Shown: piece after piece, positions 34,038-42,336 of the stretch
How positions within the stretch are numbered: position 1 is the first letter of the stretch
Layout of the letters: the number at the start of each line of letters is the position of its first letter
Source of the DNA: Clostridia bacterium
GTDB lineage: Bacteria; Bacillota; Clostridia; Lachnospirales; Anaerotignaceae
Direction: 5' to 3'
DNA: 64,000 bases
NCBI GenBank assembly: GCA_009929735.1
Contig: RZZU01000011.1
Coordinates: 1 to 64,000, forward strand
Notes under the pieces: generated by a model
What the model saw: only the letters and a program-made list of their open reading frames with translations
The model's database searches: none
What the model was told of the DNA's origin: nothing
Made by a program: the position numbers and the translations under genes

Positions 34038-34415
34038 ATGAACAAAAAGGATAAGCTGCTGTTAACCTTTCTCGGTTTTTTGGTGGTCGTGGCGTTTATA
34101 GGCGGTCAGTTGCGGAACAGCCAGAAAACCTATACCAAAGAAAAATGGGTAAACTATGAAGGAAACAGCCGACAAGCCATTGTCAATAATTTTCTTGACC
34201 GTACCGTGATTGAGGGGATTTCCGAAGAAGAATTGATCAGCTATTTGGGAGAACCTGAAAGCAAAAATGAAGAAGAAATCATTTATTATTTAGGCGTTCC
34301 AAAGGGATTGTTTGGAGATAAGGATGGCAAGGAGGAGCTTCTGGTCTTTACCTTTCAAGATGGAAAGGCGACAGGCTTAGCAAAGGTTCCTGCAACGAAT
34401 CTGGCATTGGAATAG
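34038..34415 (+). CDS. Uncharacterised membrane-anchored protein, 125 residues
   Basis: An N-terminal helix (residues about 6-24, LLLTFLGFLVVVAFIGG) anchors a small outer domain with EGISEEELISYLGEPES and a beta-rich C-terminal part. The pattern (short helix pair with LGEP, then strands YYLG and LLVFTFQDGK) resembles small BamE/SmpA-like domains, but I would not assign it. It sits 15 bases after lepB in a likely operon. GGAGGG precedes the ATG. Confidence 0.7.
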   Translation: MNKKDKLLLTFLGFLVVVAFIGGQLRNSQKTYTKEKWVNYEGNSRQAIVNNFLDRTVIEGISEEELISYLGEPESKNEEEIIYYLGVPKGLFGDKDGKEELLVFTFQDGKATGLAKVPATNLALE

Positions 34416-34426
34416 GAGAGGGTAGT

Positions 34427-34624
34427 ATGAAATGTCCTTTTTGCGGCGAGGAAATGAGCGAAGGCTATTTGGAATCGGGAAGATATTTCATTTGGAAAGC
34501 CGAGGATGAAAGCGGGAAAAAGCAAGAATATTTGTTGGCGAAAAGCTATATGGGCGGCGCAAAATTAAAGGGCGAGATGTGTCCTTATTGTCGCAAGCTG
34601 ATTTTAGATATTCCTGAAAGCTAA
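34427..34624 (+). CDS. Small zinc-ribbon protein (PF20097/DUF6487-like)
   Basis: A 65-residue protein with two CxxC pairs, CPFCGEEM at the start and CPYCRKL at the end, spaced as in a zinc ribbon, with a GYLESGRYFIWK segment between that is typical of a widespread clostridial family of unknown function. It follows the previous gene after 11 bases with GGAGAGG as ribosome site. Confidence 0.82.
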   Translation: MKCPFCGEEMSEGYLESGRYFIWKAEDESGKKQEYLLAKSYMGGAKLKGEMCPYCRKLILDIPES

Positions 34625-34712
34625 CGAAATTTCAGCTCTTGATTAATTTTTTATTTGATTTGTGGCAGAATACATACCATAACATATGAATGAATATAAG
34701 GAGGAATTGGAT

Positions 34713-34919
34713 ATGAAAGCAACAAAGGATATGACAATTGGTGAACTTTTAATGATGGATAGAAGCGTAGGTGCAATTTTGATGGAAAGCGGAATGCACT
34801 GTGTTGGCTGCCCCTCTGCTGCCGCTGAAACCTTGGAAGAAGCGAGCATGGTACATGGCATGGATATTGAAAAGCTTTTGGCTGACATCAATGCGTATTT
34901 CGCAAGCAAAGGGGAATAA
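34713..34919 (+). CDS. DUF1858 domain protein
   Basis: A 68-residue protein made of one DUF1858 domain: an N-terminal [10 protein letters not shown] helix, then the [13 protein letters not shown] motif with a CxxC pair, and two more helices. These domains accompany hybrid-cluster and other redox proteins and may bind metal or form a disulfide switch. AAGGAGG lies before the ATG at 34713; an in-frame ATG nine codons earlier is inferior. Confidence 0.88.
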   Translation: MKATKDMTIGELLMMDRSVGAILMESGMHCVGCPSAAAETLEEASMVHGMDIEKLLADINAYFASKGE

Positions 34920-35001
34920 AAAAAGTTCTAAAAGGAATTTGGGGGATGGTTTTGTTTGTTCCTGTGCGTTCCTTGTATAAGATGGATTAGGTGATACGTG
35001 C

Positions 35002-35040
35002 AAACAGGCTGTAATGGAAGAGTTCCATTACAGCCTGTTT
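35002..35040. terminator. 18-bp perfect hairpin between convergent genes
   Basis: AAACAGGCTGTAATGGAA pairs perfectly with its complement across a GAG loop. There is no T-run beyond the arm itself, so terminator function is likely but not certain. It lies just before repeat copy E. Confidence 0.6.
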
Positions 35041-35043
35041 CAG

Positions 35044-35191
35044 TGTGTAGACAAAGTCAGAATCTTGATTGCTTCGCCCTCAAACATCTACAAGTGAGAG
35101 GTCATCACTTTTGCTCCGCAAAAGCCGCCTTCACCGACTGCCCTATCTTGGTCAGTGAGAGGGCAACGCCCAAGGTTTGTATTCAGCCTGG
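35044..35191 (-). repeat. Modular intergenic repeat, copy E
   Basis: Read on the minus strand: CAAACCTTGGGCGTTGCCCTCTCACTG, ACCAAGATAGGGCAG, CTTTTGCGGAGCAAAAGTGATGACC, TTTGAGGGC, ATCAAG, TCTACAC. It lies between the DUF1858 gene (+) and the TPR-like gene (-). Confidence 0.8.
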
Positions 35192-35194
35192 TTA

Positions 35195-35866
35195 TTATGC
35201 CTGAATTTCTTTGGCAGAACGCCCATGCGCTTTTAATTGCTTTTCCAAGAAGGTAAAGTTAACGCCCGTAACTGCGTTTGGCCAGTTTTCATTGGCAATG
35301 CGCATTTGTGAGGCTGCATCATCCCATTTGCCCTCTTGCATTGCTTCAAAAATCTGCACAAAGGCAATTAAGCGAGGTAAATTTCCGCCCATGGGAAGCG
35401 CAAGAAACCTTCTTTTATATTTTTTGATAATATCCAAGGCTTGCTCATTTTCCCCAAGATGTATCATGGTGTAAGCTAGGTTTAAAAAATAAACGGCACC
35501 GTTGGCTTTTTTTAACGCACCGCCATTGATGCTTTTTAATTTCTGCTTGGCAGTAATAAAATCGTCCTTTTCCATATAAGCAACAGCAGTATTCATGATT
35601 AACATAGAGCGAATGTTATTCGGAAGTCTGTTTGCCAATAATTTTTCGGTTTCGGCAATGTAATTGTCAGGCTCTTTTTCGATCAAAGGTAAAAGAGAAT
35701 TCACTTTTTGCGCAAATTTCTTAAACCAATGCACATAGAACGCAAGCCCAAGACCCATTATAAAGATAATCACGTAGAAAACAATTTGCGCATTTTCCCC
35801 TAAAAGCCTGCTTGCCCCCATAAGAAAAAAAATTAAGATTAACCCTGCAAGATACAAAATTTTCAT
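35195..35866 (-). CDS. Membrane-anchored TPR-like protein
   Basis: Starting at 35866 (AAAGGAGG upstream), the 223-residue protein has two N-terminal membrane helices (about 4-20 and 28-46) and then paired helices with TPR-like spacing: SMLIMNTAVAYMEKDDFITAKQ and AVYFLNLAYTMIHLGENEQALD. It would display a protein-binding helical domain in the cytoplasm. No specific partner is evident. It lies 20 bases downstream of the ABC-F gene on the same strand and may be cotranscribed with it. Confidence 0.75.
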   Translation of the reverse strand: MKILYLAGLILIFFLMGASRLLGENAQIVFYVIIFIMGLGLAFYVHWFKKFAQKVNSLLPLIEKEPDNYIAETEKLLANRLPNNIRSMLIMNTAVAYMEKDDFITAKQKLKSINGGALKKANGAVYFLNLAYTMIHLGENEQALDIIKKYKRRFLALPMGGNLPRLIAFVQIFEAMQEGKWDDAASQMRIANENWPNAVTGVNFTFLEKQLKAHGRSAKEIQA

Positions 35867-35886
35867 TTTTGATTTCCTCCTTTGTC

Positions 35887-37800
35887 TTACTGTAACTCTT
35901 CCCATTGGGCGTAGAGCAGTTCTAGCTTTTCTTCCAGTTTCGCTTTTTCCTCAAAAATTTGTTGTGCCTTTGTATAGTTTGTGCCGGCTGCCGCCATATC
36001 CTCATCAGCCTTTGCAATGCCAGTTTCCGTTTCTTCAATTTCCTGCTCCAAACGGGAGATTTTTGCCGCCTGCCTTCTTTCTGCCGCCTGCTGTTCCTTT
36101 TGCTTCAGCCAGTCCGTTTTTGTTTCACTGGCGGGGGTTGAAAGGGCGGAGGGGATGCCTGTTTCCTTTGCTCTTTCTGCCTCGTTTCGTGCCTGCTCTG
36201 CCTTTTTTTCCAGATAATAATCGTAATTGCCTGCATACAGTGCTACACCGTCGGGCGTTAACTCCAGAATTTTTTCCGCTGTTTTATTGATAAAATAACG
36301 GTCGTGGGAGATGTAGATGACAGTGCCTTCATAGCGGTTCAGTGCATTTTCCAAAACTTCCTTTGAGAACATATCCAAGTGGTTGGTAGGCTCATCCAGC
36401 ATAAGCAGATTTGCTTTGGAAAGCATAATTTTTGCTAAGGAAACGCGTCCCTTTTCGCCGCCGCTTAAGGCTGAAATCGGCTTAAACACGTCATCATTGG
36501 TAAAGACAAAGGCAGCTAAAACATTTCGAATCTGTCCCGCCGTTAAGCTGGGATAGGTATCGGCAATTTCAGCAAAAATGGTTTTAGATTCATCCAGCTT
36601 TTGTTGCTCCTGATCGTAGTAGCCTACGTGAACATTGGTGCCAAAACGAACGCTTCCTGAGTCCCCCGAAACCTCCCGCAGGAGCATCTTGAACAAAGTG
36701 GATTTCCCCACACCGTTGGGTCCGATGATTGCGGCGTTTTCGCCACGCTTTACGTCGAAGCTGACATTTTGAAATATTTTATTGCCACCGTAGGACTTGG
36801 AAAGGTCTTCGGTATGAAGCACATCGTTTCCGCTAGTAATGAGCGGAGTTAGGGTTAAACGCATATGGTCAGGCAAGGAATCAGGCTGATCCACACGCTC
36901 TATTTTATCCAGTGCTTTTTCTCGGCTCTCAGCACGCTTGATGGATTTTTCACGATTAAAGGCTCGAAGCGTTCGGATGACTTCTTCTTGACGCTTCACT
37001 TCCTTTTGCTGGGTATCAAAGGCTTTTTGCTGAACTTCTCGGTTGAATTCTTTTTGCTGAATATAAAAGCTATAATTCCCGTTATAAACATTCGATTTTT
37101 TGTTTTCAATTTCCACAACCTTGGAAACGATTCTGTCTAAAAAATAGCGGTCATGTGAAATAATTAAAACTGCCCCATCATAGCCTCTCAGGAAATCCTC
37201 CAGCCATTCAATGGAAGCAATATCCAGATGGTTGGTAGGCTCGTCCAAAAGCAAAATATCCGGCTTTGAAAGTAAAAGCTTGCCAAGATAGATACGGGTT
37301 TTTTGTCCGCCCGAAAGCTGGGAGAGCGGACGGTTAAAATCTGCCTCGGTAAAGCCTAAGCCTTTTACCACACCACGCAGACGGCTTTGATAGCTGTATC
37401 CGTCATTTTGCTCAAAAAAATGCTGAAGACGGGAATACTCCTCCATCTTGTCCGACAAATTCTGCCCTGTGAGGCGCCCCATTTCGTTTTCCATTTCACG
37501 AAGAAGTTTTTCCGTTTTCAATATTTCTTCAAAAACCGATAGCATTTCTTCATAGATGGTACGGTCACCTTCAATTTGCTGATTCTGCGCCATGTACCCA
37601 AGGGAAGCATCTTTCCTGATATAAAAATCCCCGCCGTCGGCAGAGGTTTCTCTTGTCAATATACGGAATAAAGTGGTTTTGCCTGCGCCGTTAACCCCTA
37701 CAATAGCGGCTTTTTCTTTTTCTTCCAAGTGGAAGGTAATTTTGTCTAAAATGACATCAATGCCATAGGCTTTGTGCAATTGTTTGCATGCTAGTATCAT
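35887..37800 (-). CDS. ABC-F family ATPase (ribosome-associated, duplicate ATP-binding)
   Basis: A 637-residue soluble protein with two ABC domains: Walker A GVNGAGKTT (about 37) and GPNGVGKST (about 350), two LSGGQK/LSGGEKG signatures, two LLLDEPTNHLD / LMLDEPTNHLD Walker B motifs, an interdomain linker rich in Lys/Glu and a long C-terminal coiled coil (about 535-637). No membrane part. ABC-F proteins act on the ribosome, in translation or antibiotic protection; this C-terminal-coil type resembles Uup/YdiF/YfmR. CGGAGG precedes the ATG at 37800. Confidence 0.93.
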   Translation of the reverse strand: MILACKQLHKAYGIDVILDKITFHLEEKEKAAIVGVNGAGKTTLFRILTRETSADGGDFYIRKDASLGYMAQNQQIEGDRTIYEEMLSVFEEILKTEKLLREMENEMGRLTGQNLSDKMEEYSRLQHFFEQNDGYSYQSRLRGVVKGLGFTEADFNRPLSQLSGGQKTRIYLGKLLLSKPDILLLDEPTNHLDIASIEWLEDFLRGYDGAVLIISHDRYFLDRIVSKVVEIENKKSNVYNGNYSFYIQQKEFNREVQQKAFDTQQKEVKRQEEVIRTLRAFNREKSIKRAESREKALDKIERVDQPDSLPDHMRLTLTPLITSGNDVLHTEDLSKSYGGNKIFQNVSFDVKRGENAAIIGPNGVGKSTLFKMLLREVSGDSGSVRFGTNVHVGYYDQEQQKLDESKTIFAEIADTYPSLTAGQIRNVLAAFVFTNDDVFKPISALSGGEKGRVSLAKIMLSKANLLMLDEPTNHLDMFSKEVLENALNRYEGTVIYISHDRYFINKTAEKILELTPDGVALYAGNYDYYLEKKAEQARNEAERAKETGIPSALSTPASETKTDWLKQKEQQAAERRQAAKISRLEQEIEETETGIAKADEDMAAAGTNYTKAQQIFEEKAKLEEKLELLYAQWEELQ

Positions 37801-37870
37801 ATTTTTGTCCTCCGTTTTTTCTGGGGATACAAGTATAATCATAACAGAAAAACGCCCATAATAAAAGAGT

Positions 37871-37905
37871 TATTGTTGACAATAAAATAACAGGAGTGCT
37901 ATACT
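37871..37905 (+). promoter_or_regulatory. rex promoter with an embedded palindrome
   Basis: TTGACA (37876-37881), 18-base spacer, TATACT (37900-37905). The -35 box lies in TTATTGTTGACAATAA, an inverted repeat of 6-bp arms TTATTG / CAATAA, resembling the TTGTTAA-type Rex operator. Autoregulation is inferred. Confidence 0.6.
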
Positions 37906-37939
37906 GAGGATAGGTTTACACAGAGAGGATTTGGATAAA

Positions 37940-38641
37940 ATGGATAGTGAAAAGAGAATTTCGCCGGCGGTGATTAATCGGCTACCCAGATATTACCGCT
38001 ACTTGGGCGATCTTTTGGAGAGCGATATTACCAGAATTTCGTCTAAAGAATTAAGTGCCAAGATGAATATCACGGCATCTCAAATTCGCCAAGATTTAAA
38101 CAATTTCGGCGGTTTTGGGCAGCAGGGCTACGGCTATAATGTTGAGTATCTTCATAATGAAATCAAGAAGATTCTTGGGTTGGACAGATTATATAATATG
38201 ATCGTAGTTGGCGGAGGAAATATTGGGCAGGCTTTGGTTAATTATACCAATTTTGAAAAAAGAGGTTTTGTCATTCAAGCTGTTTTTGATACAAATCCAC
38301 GTTTGATTGGTATGACCATCCGTGGAGTTGAGGTGTATGATGTTGACAAAATGGAAGAATACATTAAACATAACAATGTAGATGTAGCAATTCTTACATT
38401 GCCTCGCGTAAAAGCGGTTAAGGTTGCCAATGACTTGGCAAAATGGGGCGTAAAAGGTATGTGGAATTTCAGCCATGTGGATTTACAGGTGCCCGATGAT
38501 GTTTTGGTGGAGAATGTGCATCTTACAGACAGTTTGATGACGCTGCTATATAAAATAAACGAAATGTACAGCGAGGATAGTGAACTGAATCAGCTTGCCA
38601 ATGGATTACCCATTAAACCTAAGGTTGATTTGGAAGATTAA
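37940..38641 (+). CDS. rex: Redox-sensing transcriptional repressor Rex
   Basis: Rex reads the NADH/NAD+ ratio and represses fermentation and redox genes. The 233-residue protein has an N-terminal winged helix (ISPAVINRLPRYYRYL, NITASQIRQDLNNFGGFG), a Rossmann domain with VVGGGNIGQAL, and the C-terminal domain-swap helix. The ATG at 37940 has AGAGG upstream; a TTG three codons earlier is possible. It is monocistronic with its own promoter and a terminator at 38649. Confidence 0.96.
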   Translation: MDSEKRISPAVINRLPRYYRYLGDLLESDITRISSKELSAKMNITASQIRQDLNNFGGFGQQGYGYNVEYLHNEIKKILGLDRLYNMIVVGGGNIGQALVNYTNFEKRGFVIQAVFDTNPRLIGMTIRGVEVYDVDKMEEYIKHNNVDVAILTLPRVKAVKVANDLAKWGVKGMWNFSHVDLQVPDDVLVENVHLTDSLMTLLYKINEMYSEDSELNQLANGLPIKPKVDLED

Positions 38642-38648
38642 TGTTTAG

Positions 38649-38680
38649 AAAAACTGCTCTGGGTAGGGCAGTTTTTATTT
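38649..38680 (+). terminator. Terminator after rex
   Basis: AAAAACTGC pairs with GCAGTTTTT, with T-rich continuation; leaves only about 13 bases before the next start. Confidence 0.7.
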
Positions 38681-38692
38681 TATTATTAAAGG

Positions 38693-39292
38693 GTGAGTGC
38701 TTTGGTTCATATAGTTGCTTTTATTTCTTATGTTTTTGTTTCCTGTATTACACCGGGTCCCAACAATATCATGTGCATGAACAATGGCGGAAAATACGGC
38801 GTGAAAAAAAGCCTGCCTTTTTGTGCAGGCGTGGCAACGGGCTTTTCGTTGGTCTTGATTTGCTGTATTCTATGCAATCTTTTTTTATATCGATATATTC
38901 CTAGGATTGTTGATGTAATGACAATTTTTGGGGGGATATACATACTTTATCTGGCATGGATTATCTGGAGGGACAAACCGAAGGAAGCAAAGCAAGGGCA
39001 TCGTCAGCTGGACACCCAGGCATTTTCTACGGCTGTGGTGCTTCAGTTTGTAAATCCCAAAGCTTTATTGTTTGGAATGACCTTGATTACAAATTTCGTT
39101 TTTCCCTATGACCAATCTGTACAAGCTTTTTTATTGGTACTTGGGTTTAACTGGGTTGTTGTTTCTTTGAGCTGTGGGTGTTGGGTACTTTTTGGCTCGG
39201 TTTTTCGCAGTTTTTTTGACAAAAACAGAAAAGTATTAAATGGTGTGATGGCTTTGCTCTTAATTTATTGTGCGGTAACGTTATTTATTTAA
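38693..39292 (+). CDS. LysE/RhtB-family amino-acid exporter
   Basis: A 199-residue membrane protein with six helices and the family N-terminal motif VSCITPGPNNIMCMNNGGKYG (helix 1 and the GPNN turn), then a central FVNPKALLFG. Members export amino acids or derivatives. The GTG start follows a weak AAAGG site, and it directly follows the rex terminator, so its expression is probably separate or by read-through. A terminator follows at 39320. Confidence 0.88.
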   Translation: MSALVHIVAFISYVFVSCITPGPNNIMCMNNGGKYGVKKSLPFCAGVATGFSLVLICCILCNLFLYRYIPRIVDVMTIFGGIYILYLAWIIWRDKPKEAKQGHRQLDTQAFSTAVVLQFVNPKALLFGMTLITNFVFPYDQSVQAFLLVLGFNWVVVSLSCGCWVLFGSVFRSFFDKNRKVLNGVMALLLIYCAVTLFI

Positions 39293-39319
39293 CGAACATC
39301 TGGGGATATCCCTCCTCTT

Positions 39320-39346
39320 TAGACGATGCAACAGACGTCTATTTTT
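39320..39346 (+). terminator. Terminator after the LysE-type gene
   Basis: TAGACG / CGTCTA stem followed by ATTTTT, nested in a wider CCCTCCTCT / AGAGGGG pairing. Confidence 0.6.
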
Positions 39347-39443
39347 AACAGAGGGGAACCATTTGCTCTTTTTTATGAGGAGTCATGAGGCAAGGTGTTG
39401 ATAAGAAAAAAATTGATTTGAACATTGGGGAGCTAGAAAATTT

Positions 39444-40796
39444 ATGCTGCAAACGAAAGAAAGTAAAAAGTATTTCTTTTCAAATGGAGATTTGAAAAGA
39501 TTAATCATTCCAATCATCATAGAGCAATTTTTGGCGATTTTGGTAGGCTTATCCGATTCCATCATGGTGGCAAGTGTCGGCGAATATGCCGTATCAGGTG
39601 TTTCCTTGGTGGACAATATCTTTATATTGCTGATTTATTTATTCAGTGCGCTTGCCACAGGCGGGGCAGTGGTAGCGGGCCAATATCTGGGGCAGGATAA
39701 GCGAGAAAAGGCGTGTCAGGCGACCAATCAGCTTGTGCTTTTAACCGCATTTTCCGCCATTGTCATTACGGGTGGGATATATTTTGCCAGAAATTTGATT
39801 TTACAAAATGTTTTTGGGAAAATTGAAAGCAACGTTATGGAAAGCGCAAAAACATATTTGATGATTGTATCTGCCTCCATTCCTTTTATTGCCATTTATA
39901 ATGCAGGGGCGGCGATATTCCGTTCTATGGGCAATTCAAAGGTGCCAATGTTTCTTTCTTTGATAATGAATGCAATCAATGTGGGTGGAAATGCCATTTT
40001 GATTTTTGGGTTTGGCATGGGCGTCAAAGGGGCGGCGATTCCAACGCTGGTATCCCGTATTTTTGCTGCCGTGGGAATTATACTGCTGCTGCGTGGGCAA
40101 GAGCATACCCTCCACCTCTCCAGACCGTTTTCGTTTCGCCCGGACAAAGCAATACTAAAAAAGATAGCGTTTATAGGCATTCCCAATGGCATGGAAAACA
40201 GTATGTTTCAGCTGGGGAAAATTTTGGTGCTGAGTATGGTAACAGGGTTTGGCACGGCCGCAATTGCGGCAAATGCTGTGGGCAACATCATTGCCATGTT
40301 CCAAATTATGCCGGGGATGGCGGCAAGCATGGCACTTGTTACGGTATGCTCCCGTTGTGTCGGTGCAGGGGATTACGATATGGCAAGATATTATACCCGA
40401 AAAATTTTGAAGCTGATTCATGTATTAATTTTTATTTTTAATTTTATCATTCTGTTGGCGTTGCCGGGAATCTTGGCATTATATCAACTGTCCCCCGAGG
40501 CAACAAGGTTGGCAACGGAAATTTCATGGCTTCACGGCATTTGTGCCATTATCATATGGCCCGAGGCGTTTTCCCTGCCAAATACGCTGCGTGCCGCAAA
40601 TGATGTGAGGTTTTGCATGGTTTGGTCTATTTTTTCCATGTGGTTTTTCCGCATTGTTTTCAGCTATATTTTAGGGGTTTATTTTGAAATGGGGCTGTTC
40701 GGTGTTTGGGTTGCTATGATTATTGACTGGTGCGTAAGGGCTTTATTTTTCATTGTCCGCTACCATGGAACAAAATGGCAGCTGCATAGAATATAA
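39444..40796 (+). CDS. MATE-family efflux transporter
   Basis: A 450-residue, 12-helix multidrug/toxin extrusion-type protein made of two homologous halves; the first half shows SDSIMVASVGEYAVSGVSL and the second the matching ANAVGNIIAMFQIMPGMAASMA. Export is driven by Na+ or H+; substrate unknown. GGGGAG lies before the ATG. A MerR/BltR-type regulator with drug-binding domain is encoded convergently just downstream, which suggests but does not prove a drug-response role. Confidence 0.92.
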   Translation: MLQTKESKKYFFSNGDLKRLIIPIIIEQFLAILVGLSDSIMVASVGEYAVSGVSLVDNIFILLIYLFSALATGGAVVAGQYLGQDKREKACQATNQLVLLTAFSAIVITGGIYFARNLILQNVFGKIESNVMESAKTYLMIVSASIPFIAIYNAGAAIFRSMGNSKVPMFLSLIMNAINVGGNAILIFGFGMGVKGAAIPTLVSRIFAAVGIILLLRGQEHTLHLSRPFSFRPDKAILKKIAFIGIPNGMENSMFQLGKILVLSMVTGFGTAAIAANAVGNIIAMFQIMPGMAASMALVTVCSRCVGAGDYDMARYYTRKILKLIHVLIFIFNFIILLALPGILALYQLSPEATRLATEISWLHGICAIIIWPEAFSLPNTLRAANDVRFCMVWSIFSMWFFRIVFSYILGVYFEMGLFGVWVAMIIDWCVRALFFIVRYHGTKWQLHRI

Positions 40797-40893
40797 AAAA
40801 TTCTTTGGTTGAAAGAGGTGGAGGCTTTGGCAAAGACGATCTTTTTAGAAATAAGCTGAGTTTCTATATGCTTTTCACAAATTGGTATCATAA

Positions 40894-40940
40894 AAACGCC
40901 CGATTGTTTGCAAATGCTTACAATACGGGCGTTTATATTT
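40894..40940. terminator. Bidirectional terminator between the MATE and MerR genes
   Basis: AAACGCCCG and ATTGT pair with ACAAT and CGGGCGTTT, followed by ATATTTTAT. Confidence 0.8.
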
Positions 40941-40993
40941 TATAAAAGGAAATGCTTCGAGTGGATGATACGGGAAAAACGTGCCTTTTCTGA

Positions 40994-41812
40994 CTAGTTC
41001 TTTTTCACAGGATAGCAAACCTCTGTGACCCATTTGCTGCTGTCTGCGGTTTCATAGGGGCTGACGTGGTAGATGCAAAACGACAGACCGTTAAATTCAT
41101 AGCCGTTATCCCCTACCCAATTGGCAACAGCTTCATTGACTTCGCCGATTTTGTCATAGCTGCCTTGATAGGTGGCTGAGGCAATCAAGACAGACGGAAC
41201 GGTTTTAAATGCAACGTGCGCCGTATTGGGGTAAGTACCCCTGACGGATTTTTGCACCTCTACGTCCACATCGGATTCTTTATGTTCTCCATCGTGGAAG
41301 ATTGCAAGGGTATAGCAAGGCTCTGCGTCTTGCATCTGCAAAGGAGCGGTTTCCTCCATTAAAATCCCCCAAAGCATCCCTTCCTGATTATAAGAGGGAA
41401 TCGTTTGTCTGACGCTTGCAACATATCTTTCGGGTAATTCTTTTAATGATACACTATAGGTCATGGCTGTTCCATCCTTTCTGAGTTTGGCAATGGTTGT
41501 TTCCAAAAGGAGCAAGCGGCGTTGAATAGCCTCAGCTTCTTCCAAAACCTCCGCTTTTTTGACAGAAAGGAATTTAGAAAAAGCTGTTGGGTCATCAAAG
41601 CTTTCCATAATTTCTTTGATGGCAGCGAGAGAAAACCCCATGTTTTTCAAGGAAGTAATTCTTTCGGCAATCGGAAGCTGGGCTTCGCTGTAATAGCGGT
41701 AGCCACTGAAGGAGTCAATGGTTTGCGGTTCCAACAGACCAATTTCGTCGTAATGACGCAGCATTCGTATACTGATCCTTGATAATTTTGAAAACACACC
41801 GATTTTAAGCAT
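40994..41812 (-). CDS. MerR-family regulator with GyrI-like effector domain (BltR/BmrR type)
   Basis: The 272-residue protein has a MerR winged helix (IGVFSKLSRISIRMLRHYDEIGLL, residues 3-26), the dimerising coiled coil (about 75-115) and a C-terminal GyrI/AraC-effector-like domain that binds drugs or metabolites in BmrR-type proteins. Its own promoter at 41851-41881 has the 19-bp spacer with a central dyad that is the hallmark of MerR control, so it probably regulates itself and maybe the convergent MATE exporter. Confidence 0.9.
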   Translation of the reverse strand: MLKIGVFSKLSRISIRMLRHYDEIGLLEPQTIDSFSGYRYYSEAQLPIAERITSLKNMGFSLAAIKEIMESFDDPTAFSKFLSVKKAEVLEEAEAIQRRLLLLETTIAKLRKDGTAMTYSVSLKELPERYVASVRQTIPSYNQEGMLWGILMEETAPLQMQDAEPCYTLAIFHDGEHKESDVDVEVQKSVRGTYPNTAHVAFKTVPSVLIASATYQGSYDKIGEVNEAVANWVGDNGYEFNGLSFCIYHVSPYETADSSKWVTEVCYPVKKN

Positions 41813-41850
41813 TTTATCACCTCACGTGTGGTATTTTTGAGCTCGAATTC

Positions 41851-41881
41851 AGTATAGAGTATCACATTATGTAAGAGTCAA
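41851..41881 (-). promoter_or_regulatory. MerR-type promoter with 19-bp spacer and dyad operator
   Basis: Minus strand TTGACT (41881-41876), a 19-base spacer and TATACT (41856-41851). The spacer is an imperfect palindrome centred on ACATNATGT with flanking GACTCT.../...GATACTC arms. The long spacer is what MerR regulators correct by twisting DNA. Confidence 0.8.
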
Positions 41882-41903
41882 GGGGGATTTTGCAATTTTT
41901 TCT

Positions 41904-41943
41904 AAAAAAATCCCCTTGGCTTTCAAAAACCAAAGGGGGAGAT
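41904..41943 (-). terminator. Terminator of the liv operon side
   Basis: Minus strand CTCCCCCTTTGG pairs with CCAAGGGG, followed by ATTTTTTT. It lies 390 bases past livF, beyond the repeat region. Confidence 0.65.
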
Positions 41944-41978
41944 TTTATTTCAGACGAAGGGCAAGGTCAAGGTCAAGA

Positions 41979-42248
41979 CCTTGAGGGCTTTGCCCTCAAG
42001 CACCCACAAGGATTTCACCCTTGACCCTTTAGAAACCCTTTTCTAAGGGGGGCAATAATAGTTTTTCGTCTTGGTTTGGGTTTTTCATCGCTTTGCTCAG
42101 AAAAGCTGTCCTACGGACAAACGACATTTCTTTGCATTGCATTCTTGGCCCATCCCAACCCGCATAGTATGCGGGTTTTCATAAAAGTTTTTGGTCTTGC
42201 TTTTTTCAAAAAGCAAGTGGGTTTGGGCAACGCCCAAGGTTTGTCATG
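41979..42248 (-). repeat. Modular intergenic repeat, copy D
   Basis: On the minus strand: AACCTTGGGCGTTGCCC, CTTGCTTTTTGAAAAAAGCAAG, AACCCGCATACTATGCGGGTT, a GTCCGTAGGACAGC block, a TGAGGGCAAAGCCCTCAAGG end. It is longer than copy C because of an insert around 42020-42100. It is joined to the tandem array at 42233. Confidence 0.8.
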
Positions 42249-42328
42249 CCCAAGGTTTGTCATGCCCAAGGTTTGTCATGCCCAAGGTTTGTCATGCCCA
42301 AGGTTTGTCATGCCCAAGGTTGTTTATG
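42233..42328 (+). repeat. Tandem array of a 16-bp unit at the edge of copy D
   Basis: CCCAAGGTTTGTCATG is repeated five times without a mismatch (42233-42312) and a sixth, diverged unit follows to 42328. The unit contains the CCCAAGGTTTGT end block seen at the tip of copies C and E, so the array looks like slippage or unequal exchange at the repeat end. It reaches to within 9 bases of the livF stop. Confidence 0.95.
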
Positions 42329-42336
42329 CTCTGCTT

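Noticed and set aside
42233-42328. CRISPR array
   Set aside because: The units are contiguous with no unique spacers, and no cas genes are near.
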